Source: Symbiodinium natans
Taxonomy: Eukaryota; Sar; Dinophyceae; Suessiales; Symbiodiniaceae
Length of the DNA: 11,000 bases
Direction: 5' to 3'
NCBI GenBank assembly: GCA_905221605.1
Contig: CAJNDS010002322.1
Location: forward strand, 322,081-333,080
The notes below the pieces were generated by a model. That model saw only the letters and a program-made list of their open reading frames with translations, made no database searches and was not told where the DNA came from. The position numbers and the translations under genes are program-made. Of this stretch, positions 8,701 through 11,000 are shown in pieces. Every line of letters starts with the position of its first letter. Position 1 is the stretch's first letter.

Positions 8701-10680
8701 AGGGTTTAGGGTTTAGGGTTTAGGGTTTAGGGTTTAGGGTTTAGGGTTTAGGGTTTAGGGTTTAGGGTTTAGGGTTTAGGGTTTAAAGGCAGAGTGGCTC
8801 AAACAAGGTGCCAAGCACGCTGTGGATCATGGTCTGGGTGGGTTATCCAGGGTGCAACTTGTCTTGCAGCCTGAACGCTCAACTCCAAAACTCTTGAAAG
8901 CCTGAACCCCGTAACCTCCAGGCAATCCGTGCCATCTTTCTGGCTGGACCCTAAACCCTAAACCCTAAACCCTAAACCCTAAACCCTAAACCCTAGTTAA
9001 TAATTAGCCCTAAACCCTAAACCCTCTAATCCCCAAGCCACGCCCTCAAAGCGCACCGACAAGGCCGAAGCCTCCAAAAAAGTGGTGCGCAGCTGCTTCA
9101 CGCCCAGAGCGCGTGCTGGGGTTCGGGGTTTCGGGTTTAGGGCTTAGGGTTTAGGATTTAGGGTTCAGGGGGTGTGTTCTGGGGTTCAGAACTTGTGGCT
9201 TTCTTCCCCTAAACCCAACGCCCTTGTAACCCTACACCCCCCAGTCCCTAAATACTAAATTCCTAATTCCCGAGCGGGTCCATATCCCCCATATATATTG
9301 AGGGTGCAGTGCCCCTGTCTTGTCAAGTTTAACGGGAATTCTCATGTAGGGGACCCTAGAACAGACCCCGAATAGTAGGACTTTTAAAAATAAGGACCCC
9401 AAAAAGGTACCCGTATCGTCTTCGGCATGCCAGGCATCAGCTCTGTCGGTGTAGGGGTTTCAGAGCGTAGGGTTTAGCTAGCAGGGGTCCATTTGCCTGG
9501 TATTGGGGGGGAACCGGGACCCCAAACCGCAAAAAAACCCTAAGCTCTAAGCCCTTCGCCCTAAGCCCAAGCCCGAGCCCTACGGCCTAAGCCCTAAGCC
9601 CTAAACCCTAAACCCTAAACCCTAGCCCTAAACCCTAAACCCCAAACCCCAAAAGTTCCGACGGCTTTAGGGTCCTAAGCTTGGCTTTTCAATCTCAGGT
9701 CGGCATGATCACCAACCGAGAAGACTGCGTGCATGGGGGCTCAGCAAGGGTCCGTTGGACCTGGATTTAGGGTTCAGGGTTTAGGGTTTGGGGTTTAGGG
9801 TTTAGGGTTTAGGGTTTAGGGTTTAGGGTTAGGCAATTTGGGTATACGGTTTAGGGTTTAGGGGCAGCGGGTAGGATAACCAATGTTAGGGCTTGGGGAT
9901 TGTAAGTTCTAGGGTCCCTTTTTTTGGGCACACTAGCTAAAGCGGGCCCGTGGTTTTTTTTTGCTAACGTTGGCCCTGGCTTGGTGTCCTTTTGGTGACG
10001 TTGGCCCCAGGCTCCTGGCCCTCTGGTCGCTTGGTCCTCTGACCCTCTGGTCGCGTCCTCCGGCCTTCTGGTCCCTTGGTACCCTGGCCTGCCGCCCTCC
10101 TGGCCCGCTGGCCCTCCTGGCTTCCCTGGCCTGCCTGAAGATTTGTGGCTGGCCCCCCCCCAAGGCCGATTGCTCAAAAACGCGCTACCAACCCCAACCA
10201 ACCGTTCAAAGGACGGGGGTGGGAAGTGGGAAGTTAGGGCGTTAGCCCGAAACCCTAAAAGGGGAAAAGTTGGGTGGATGCCTGCGTAAGCAAGGCGTGG
10301 GAAAAATTGAACAACCCAACCTTTCTGGTTGTGGTGGCTCCAAACTTCAATATACGCCGCCACGACATATGCCGCCCCCCTCACACCCCCTTGTTGGTGT
10401 GTTGGGGCGCCATCTCCGCATGAAATCTACTGCCGGGGCGCGGCGAGAAACCCTAAACCCTAAACCCTAGACCCTAAACCCTAAACCCTGAACCCTGAAC
10501 CCTGAACCCTAAACCCTAAAACCTAAACCCTAAACCCCAAACCTTAAACCCTAAACCTAAACCCTAGCCATAAAGGGGCTTCAGTCAGACTTTTGGAATC
10601 GCCTCCCAAGGCCCGATCTGGTGGAGCAAGGCATCCTCAAGAAAGTGGCGCCCTGCAAGCTGGAGGCAGCGTTTTGTGGG
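2705..10680 (+). CDS. DRC11: DRC11 / IQCA1-like nexin-dynein regulatory complex subunit, multi-exon, partial
   Basis: DRC11 (IQCA1, FAP82) is an IQ-motif and AAA-domain protein of the nexin-dynein regulatory complex, which links doublet microtubules and controls dynein in motile cilia. Seen: successive + strand islands translate to segments which, in order, match remembered hallmarks of the family between the IQ motif and the AAA domain: K..E.xFLG(L/M), a Y..xW segment, [N][KR]DES.NF.Q.YD, VEAE.R..VD..MREELANLKL, a Lys/Gly-rich tail, a T.xR motif and an (E/D)LV..GIL segment. Introns of 96 to more than 2000 bases are filled with TTTAGGG-type arrays. The N-terminus is not recognised and the AAA ATPase domain must lie right of the window. 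Some junctions need GA or GC donors. A pseudogene cannot be excluded, but the conserved motifs are intact and no internal stop is needed. The identification rests on motif order, not on a database search. Confidence 0.75.
2789..2918 (+). repeat. TTTAGGG array, about 18 units
   Basis: Nearly perfect G-rich array (one TTTGGG early) that directly abuts the FLGL candidate exon. It is followed after a 72-base island by an 85-base C-rich array, so the two can pair. Confidence 0.97.
2991..3075 (-). repeat. CCCTAAA array, about 12 units
   Basis: Perfect C-rich array facing the 2789-2918 array and ending 30 bases before the 3107 exon. The 72-base island between the two arrays has an open frame (QGSVAQRGTLNSHSMA to a GTACAG at 2976) but no recognised motif. 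Confidence 0.97.
3107..3175 (+). CDS. DRC11: DRC11 linker exon
   Basis: Acceptor cctcatgtttcaag ends at 3106, and the exon ends at AAG before a good GTACTG donor at 3176. It encodes 23 codons in phase 0 at both ends: TFMGDNLVAQSADFKH then VKLLLGK. It joins in frame to the next exon (LLLGK|AGVGYS). The frame stays open upstream to the CCCTAAA array, so the start could be earlier; an alternative acceptor is cggcag before 3144. The family is poorly conserved here, so assignment rests on position and phase. Confidence 0.5.
3196..3246 (-). repeat. CCCTAAA / CCCTGAA array
   Basis: Fills most of the 96-base intron between the 3107-3175 and 3272-3343 exons, the shortest intron of the gene. The CCCTGAA variants are clustered together. 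Confidence 0.95.
3272..3343 (+). CDS. DRC11: DRC11 exon, YTEQW segment
   Basis: Acceptor gggtgacag ends at 3271. The frame AGVGYSAVVQQFVEQIKQ then YTEQWE resembles the helical Y..xW stretch just before the DES motif in DRC11. In the family the tryptophan is followed almost at once by xN[KR]DES, so the best exon end is TGGGAG at 3343, with a GA donor (GAGTGC) at 3344. The frame continues EECSRGMF to the CCCTAAA array. The GT dinucleotides available there (3353, 3361) break the frame into the next exon. The donor is therefore inferred from protein alignment; the coding frame itself is clear. Confidence 0.7.
3364..3458 (-). repeat. CCCTAAA array, about 13 units
   Basis: Perfect C-rich array 20 bases after the 3272-3343 exon, at the 5' end of the intron whose 3' end carries the G-rich array 3703-3815. 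Confidence 0.97.
3703..3815 (+). repeat. TTTAGGG array with variants
   Basis: G-rich units with a few irregular ones (TTTTAGGG, ATTTAGGG, GCGCTTAGG). Ends about 30 bases before the NKDES exon, and forms an inverted pair with 3364-3458 inside one intron. Confidence 0.95.
3847..3924 (+). CDS. DRC11: DRC11 exon, NKDES motif
   Basis: Acceptor cttccctgtgcccag ends at 3846. Phase 0 translation is NKDESNNFDQRYDLELAR then KSVFPIVE. The N-K-D-E-S-x-N-F-x-Q-x-Y-D string is the most diagnostic DRC11/IQCA1 motif in the window. The other two frames hit stops, so the phase is fixed. The family continues VEAE.R, so the best end is GTGGAG with a GC donor (GCCGGC) at 3925. The open frame runs on as AGSLKSPES into CCCTAAA repeats with no GT donor in phase 0 after the conserved part. 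Codons favour C or G in third position. Confidence 0.75.
3951..4052 (-). repeat. CCCTAAA array with a CCCTAGA block
   Basis: Starts within 30 bases of the NKDES exon. Perfect units give way to a run of six CTCTAGA/CCCTAGA units (3992-4035) and then return to CCCTAAA. Confidence 0.96.
4162..4309 (+). repeat. TTTAGGG / TTTAGGGG array
   Basis: G-rich array with local variants: TTTAAAGGG near the start, and an eight-base TTTAGGGG / TTCAGGGG block at 4254-4309. Lies in the same large intron as 3951-4052, in inverted orientation. Confidence 0.93.
4310..4605. other. Intron sequence without repeats
   Basis: A frame without stops runs from 4322 to 4612, but it starts with TTG, has poor composition and matches nothing. 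I see no exon here. Confidence 0.5.
4606..4883 (+). repeat. 139-bp tandem duplication
   Basis: Bases 4606-4744 are repeated at 4745-4883 with only two substitutions that I can see (TTTTTAAATAAAT versus TTCTTAAATCAAT). Each unit holds a T8, a G7 and a G15 run, all of equal length in both copies, so the duplication is recent or is homogenised. Confidence 0.95.
4878..4962. mobile_element. MITE-like element with terminal inverted repeats, copy A
   Basis: The left end TTCTCTACATTATGGCCCA and the right end GGGACCATAATTTAGAGAA are inverted repeats (16 of 19 positions). The 85-base element is AT-rich and non-coding, like a miniature DNA transposon. Its left end coincides with the end of the 139-bp duplication. 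A relative lies at 8333-8423. Confidence 0.6.
4963..5469. other. Intron sequence with dispersed-repeat fragments
   Basis: AT-rich, with ends resembling the window's other dispersed repeats (GGTCCCTTT near 5235; the 5351-5430 copy). A frame open over 5254-5496 lies on these repeats and is not a gene. Confidence 0.5.
5351..5430. repeat. Dispersed ~70-bp repeat, copy 1 of 3
   Basis: GGTACCCTTTTACCTTC...AAAGGG..TCTGA.GTATGGGCCCTTGGGCTT..TTGCAGGGT aligns with 6761-6830 and 8211-8280. The motif TCTGAxGTxTGGxCC is the best conserved part. Confidence 0.65.
5470..5534 (+). repeat. TTTAGGG array
   Basis: About eight G-rich units in the middle of the 3925-6101 intron, ending in TTTTGGG. Confidence 0.95.
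5535..5968. other. Intron sequence, no feature seen
   Basis: Unique A/C-rich sequence. The reverse strand is open at 5780-5998, but that frame is built partly from the CA microsatellite and is not supported. Confidence 0.5.
5969..5997 (+). repeat. CA microsatellite
   Basis: About 14 CA dinucleotides with a G and a T interruption, immediately before a CCCTAAA array. Confidence 0.95.
6001..6056 (-). repeat. CCCTAAA array
   Basis: Eight C-rich units, two as CCCTGAA, about 45 bases before the AELRALVDDQMRE exon. Confidence 0.95.
6102..6140 (+). CDS. DRC11: DRC11 exon, VDxxMRE motif
   Basis: Thirteen codons reading AELRALVDDQMRE, joined to the previous exon as PIVE|AELRALVDDQMRE. The pattern VEAE.R..VD..MREEL is strongly conserved in DRC11 and predicted helical. 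The acceptor is ccagaaag at 6101 and the inferred donor is GA (GAGCTT) at 6141. Open frame also extends upstream (APFEARK) and downstream (EELQ, into the G-rich array). The GTTTAG donor at the array edge would leave phase 1, which meets a stop in the next exon, so GA is preferred. The exon is squeezed between a C-rich array (ends 6056) and a G-rich array (starts 6147). Confidence 0.75.
6147..6619 (+). repeat. TTTTAGGG (8-mer) minisatellite with higher-order structure
   Basis: About 58 units of an eight-base monomer, mostly TTTTAGGG, with TTTCAGGG and TTTTAGGA as ordered variants. TTTCAGGG recurs at 6237, 6285 and 6333 (period 48). TTTCAGG recurs at 6429, 6461, 6492 and 6524 (period 32, one unit short by a base). 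Starts six bases after the inferred end of the 6102-6140 exon. Confidence 0.97.
6702..6755. repeat. Short C-rich then G-rich telomeric repeats
   Basis: Two C-rich units (6702-6717) and three G-rich units (6730-6755) face each other across 12 bases, another small hairpin. Confidence 0.85.
6761..6830. repeat. Dispersed ~70-bp repeat, copy 2 of 3
   Basis: GGTCCCTTACCTCCTTCAG...TCTGAAGTGTTGGCC aligns with copies at 5351 and 8211. Lies within the intron before the ELANLKL exon. Confidence 0.65.
6931..6972 (+). CDS. DRC11: DRC11 exon, ELANLKL motif
   Basis: Polypyrimidine acceptor tatttttattcccag ends at 6930. Phase 0 reads ELANLKLLFDEALG. Together with the previous exon it gives MRE|ELANLKLLFDE, the family signature MREELxNLKL. 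The end is either GGG before a canonical GTATTC at 6973, or GAG before a GC donor at 6964; both keep phase 0. The second would match the GAG-ended exons upstream. No telomeric array touches the 5' side; about 175 bases of unique and dispersed-repeat sequence lie before the exon. Confidence 0.75.
7001..7058 (+). repeat. Degenerate TTTAGGG / TTTTGGGG array
   Basis: G-rich block about 30 bases after the ELANLKL exon; most units have decayed to TTTGGGG or TTTTGGGG. Confidence 0.85.
7059..7370. other. Intron sequence, no feature seen
   Basis: Unique sequence with a single A-rich stretch (7200-7220) and a T-rich stretch (7258-7272). The reverse-strand open frame over 7008-7220 is a product of the G-rich repeats. 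Confidence 0.5.
7371..7505 (-). repeat. CCCTAAA array with variants
   Basis: About 18 C-rich units with scattered CCCCAAA, CCCTAGA and CCCTAAG variants, in the intron before the Lys-rich exon. Confidence 0.93.
7617..7700 (+). repeat. TTTAGGG array
   Basis: About 11 G-rich units with some variants. With 7371-7505 it forms an inverted pair in one intron, ending 70 bases before the Lys-rich exon. Confidence 0.94.
7773..7857 (+). CDS. DRC11: DRC11 Lys/Gly-rich tail exon
   Basis: Acceptor gccccgccgcag ends at 7772. Phase 0 reads VKKGGKKGKGKKGAKAKK then PKKLLGCLEL. DRC11/IQCA1 proteins carry a Lys/Gly-rich stretch right after the NLKL helix and before the T.xR motif, so composition and order both agree. 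The 3' end is unsure: GTACCC at 7858 (phase 1) abuts the longest C-rich array, while a GA donor after TTA at 7850 would keep phase 0. The low-complexity basic segment alone would not be diagnostic. Confidence 0.7.
7860..8059 (-). repeat. Longest CCCTAAA array, about 28 units
   Basis: Almost perfect C-rich array of 200 bases, with only single-base deletions at its start and at 7953. It directly abuts the Lys-rich exon, and its GTACCC could be the donor. Confidence 0.98.
8211..8280. repeat. Dispersed ~70-bp repeat, copy 3 of 3
   Basis: TATGTTCCCTTACCTTTTCT...GGTCTGAAGTATGGGCCCTT aligns with copies at 5351 and 6761; closest to copy 1 in its right half. Confidence 0.65.
8291..8322. repeat. 32-bp near-palindrome
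   Basis: GGTCCCC ... GGGCCC ... GGGGACC: perfect outer arms of seven bases and a perfect GGGCCC centre, with a few mismatches between. Ten bases left of the MITE-like copy B. Confidence 0.8.
8333..8423. mobile_element. MITE-like element with terminal inverted repeats, copy B
   Basis: The left end TTCTCTGAAATATGGTCCCT and the right end (8402-8423, AGGGAC...AATTTAGAGAA) are inverted repeats with one small indel. The ends match copy A at 4878-4962, and internal ATTGAGG and CCCC..AAAAGGGAC strings are shared. Non-coding. Confidence 0.6.
8646..8784 (+). repeat. TTTAGGG array, about 20 units
   Basis: Perfect G-rich array ending five bases before the 8789 open frame. Confidence 0.98.
8789..8902 (+). 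CDS. Possible exon of unknown role inside the DRC11 gene
   Basis: An island between a G-rich array (ends about 8784) and a C-rich array (starts 8949). The frame from 8789 is open for 38 codons, AEWLKQGAKHAVDHGLGG then LSRVQLVLQPERSTPKLLKA, before TGA at 8903. A smaller exon could begin at CCT 8871 after the good acceptor cttgtcttgcag. A GC donor after AAA 8899 would hold phase 0. I know of no matching segment in DRC11, so this is either a lineage-specific insertion or a chance frame; two other frames are also partly open. Confidence 0.3.
8949..9026 (-). repeat. CCCTAAA array, interrupted
   Basis: Seven perfect units, then a TTAATAATTAG interruption (8995-9006), then two more C-rich units. 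Confidence 0.95.
9052..9081 (+). CDS. Candidate short lysine-rich DRC11 exon
   Basis: Ten codons, RTDKAEASKK, after acceptor cgccctcaaag. A GT donor (GTGGTG) follows at 9082 in phase 0, with a second GTG three bases on. Joined to the next candidate it gives ASKK|VGMITNRE, which fits the Lys-rich tail leading into the T.xR motif. It sits in a 90-base island between C-rich and G-rich arrays. The frame stays open on both sides (TPSK before; VVRSCFTPRARAG after), so the limits are soft. Confidence 0.4.
9119..9170 (+). repeat. Degenerate TTTAGGG array
   Basis: G-rich units with many variants, starting at the right edge of the 9052 island. Confidence 0.85.
9171..9533. other. Intron sequence, no gene seen
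   Basis: AT-rich in the middle (9285-9400), with strings resembling the other dispersed repeats (CCCCGAATAGTA near 9368, also seen in copy 2 of the poly-C element). No exon signal. Confidence 0.5.
9534..9653 (-). repeat. CCCTAAG then CCCTAAA array
   Basis: The left half is dominated by CCCTAAG and other decayed units and the right half by CCCTAAA, ending 45 bases before the VGMITNREDC exon. Confidence 0.9.
9699..9728 (+). CDS. DRC11: Candidate DRC11 exon, TNR motif
   Basis: A very good acceptor, cttttcaatctcag, ends at 9698. Phase 0 reads VGMITNREDC, followed by a GTGCAT donor at 9729. The M-I-T-N-R-E string resembles the D-(L/M)-T-A-(D/N)-R motif that follows the Lys-rich tail in DRC11/IQCA1. 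The frame otherwise runs VHGGSARVRWTWI to TAG at 9771, so splicing before that is required. The 10-codon size matches the preceding candidate exon. Confidence 0.5.
9765..9862 (+). repeat. TTTAGGG array
   Basis: About nine G-rich units, then two more after a 15-base break. Starts about 36 bases after the 9699-9728 exon. Confidence 0.94.
9976..10138. repeat. GC-rich CTGG-type minisatellite
   Basis: Irregular repeats of CTGGCCCT, CTGGTCGC and CTGGTCCCT with spacing of about 9-18 bases, purine-poor on the + strand. It creates open frames on both strands (a 177-codon reverse frame, Gly/Pro/Arg-rich and collagen-like in look) that I regard as by-products of the repeat. Confidence 0.7.
10139..10448. 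other. Intron sequence, no feature seen
   Basis: Unique sequence with one isolated C-rich unit near 10250. No exon-like segment with splice signals was found. Confidence 0.45.
10449..10566 (-). repeat. CCCTAAA array with variants
   Basis: About 16 C-rich units, with CCCTGAA units clustered at about 10485-10508 and some shortened ones, ending in CCCTAG ten bases before the LVEQGIL exon. Confidence 0.95.
10576..10680 (+). CDS. DRC11: DRC11 exon leading to the AAA domain (LVEQGIL segment)
   Basis: A 110-base island between a C-rich array (ends 10566) and a G-rich array (starts about 10679). The frame from 10576 reads GLQSDFWNRLPRP then DLVEQGILKKVAPCKLEAAF and CG. The DLV.xGIL...V...KL..F.G part matches the (E/D)LV.xGI(I/L)...L.dfxG segment between the T.xR motif and the AAA domain of DRC11. 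About seven residues (around WNRLPRP) look extra, so a later acceptor, cgcctcccaag at 10610, is possible. The donor is unclear; GTGGGT or GTTTAG at the array edge are candidates. The same residues loosely resemble an RPEL actin-binding repeat, which I consider coincidental. Confidence 0.6.
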
Positions 10681-10772
10681 TTTAGGGTTTATGGCTTTAG
10701 GGTTTAGGGTTTGAGGGCTTAGGGTTTAGGGGTTTGAGGGTTTTAGGGTTTGAGGGTTTAGGGTCTAGGTGG
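10679..10772 (+). repeat. Degenerate TTTAGGG array
   Basis: G-rich units with TTTGAGGG and TTTATGGC variants, beginning in the last codon of the LVEQGIL frame. Confidence 0.9.
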
Positions 10773-10903
10773 GCTAGGGGACTCTGCAAGCCCTAAACCC
10801 GACAAACCCTGCAAACTCAATAAACCCAATAAGCCCTATCGACTGACCTTCGCGGGCTTTCGCGCGCGTCTCCGCTTCATAAGACTGATGGTGCATTCTG
10901 CAG

Positions 10904-10919
10904 GTTGCCGAAAATAGAG
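10904..10919 (+). CDS. Possible micro-exon
   Basis: Acceptor tggtgcattctgcag, then 16 bases, then a near-perfect donor GAG|GTACGT at 10920. It would encode VAENR plus one base, or LPKIE in another phase; the third phase has a stop. Strong splice signals on both sides are the only support, and no DRC11 motif is recognisable. Confidence 0.25.
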
Positions 10920-10975
10920 GTACGTACCCCCCAAAGGGAGGTGCTGTCATCATGACAAGAGTATTCTGAGGTCCC

Positions 10976-11000
10976 GAAACCCTAAACCCTAAACCCTAAA
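10976..11000 (-). repeat. CCCTAAA array, cut by window end
   Basis: Three perfect C-rich units run off the right edge. Confidence 0.95.

Noticed and set aside
9851-10384. 177-codon reverse-strand open frame, Gly/Pro/Arg-rich
   Set aside because: Most of its middle is the translated minisatellite; its ends run into repeats and unique intron sequence; it lies antisense to the DRC11 intron; no known domain.
10585-10644. RPEL actin-binding repeat
   Set aside because: R-L-P-R-P-D-L-V-E-Q-G-I-L matches RPxxx(E/D)LxxxxIL except for Leu in place of the key Pro. The upstream exons and the position fit DRC11 better.
1-11000. CRISPR array, tRNA or rRNA genes
   Set aside because: No regular repeat-spacer structure; the repeats are telomere-type and without unique spacers of constant length. 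No cloverleaf or rRNA core sequence was recognised on either strand.

Overview
The window reads as nuclear DNA of a flagellated eukaryotic microbe, most probably an alga and perhaps a dinoflagellate. Three things point there. The whole window is seeded with the seven-base telomere-type repeat TTTAGGG / CCCTAAA, the telomere motif of plants, several algae, dinoflagellates and chromerids. There are no long open reading frames, ribosome-binding sites or operons. Instead, short GC-rich islands of about 30-130 bases carry polypyrimidine-AG acceptors and code in one strand. Several of the best-fitting intron starts are GA or GC rather than GT, which is typical of dinoflagellates; this last point depends on the protein alignment described below.

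The main gene is on the + strand and runs from about 2705 (perhaps earlier) to beyond the right edge. Its exons, read in order, spell the middle of the IQ and AAA domain protein DRC11 (IQCA1, FAP82), a subunit of the nexin-dynein regulatory complex of motile cilia: an IQ-adjacent K..E.xFLGL segment (2705-2788), a linker (3107-3175), AGVGYSAVVQQF...YTEQWE (3272-3343), NKDESNNFDQRYDLELAR...IVE (3847-3924), AELRALVDDQMRE (6102-6140), ELANLKLLFDEALG (6931-6972), a lysine/glycine tail (7773-7857), a lysine-rich piece (9052-9081), VGMITNREDC (9699-9728) and DLVEQGILKKVAPCKL (10576-10680). The AAA ATPase domain should lie to the right of the window. The identification is from remembered family motifs and their order, not from a search.

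The rest is intron. 1-2700 holds candidate exons that I cannot tie to DRC11, separated by repeats. 3344-3846, 3925-6101, 6141-6930, 6973-7772, 7858-9051, 9082-9698 and 9729-10575 are introns or intron groups of DRC11. Almost every exon island is bordered by a telomeric array, and the arrays switch between C-rich and G-rich orientation many times across 11 kb. Both orientations contain stops in every frame, so they must be spliced out or be non-genic. One array (6147-6619) uses an eight-base TTTTAGGG unit with a clear higher-order period of 48 and then 32 bases.

Between the arrays, the introns carry dispersed AT-rich repeats: two copies of an 85-91 bp element with terminal inverted repeats, a pair with a poly-C core, a three-copy ~70 bp family, a 139 bp tandem duplication, and a GC-rich CTGG-type minisatellite. 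Two introns are bounded by direct repeats of 7 and 6 bases that include the splice sites, as expected if the introns arrived by insertion (introner-like). That combination, telomeric-repeat-filled introns with insertion footprints splitting a ciliary gene into micro-exons, is the most unusual aspect of the window.
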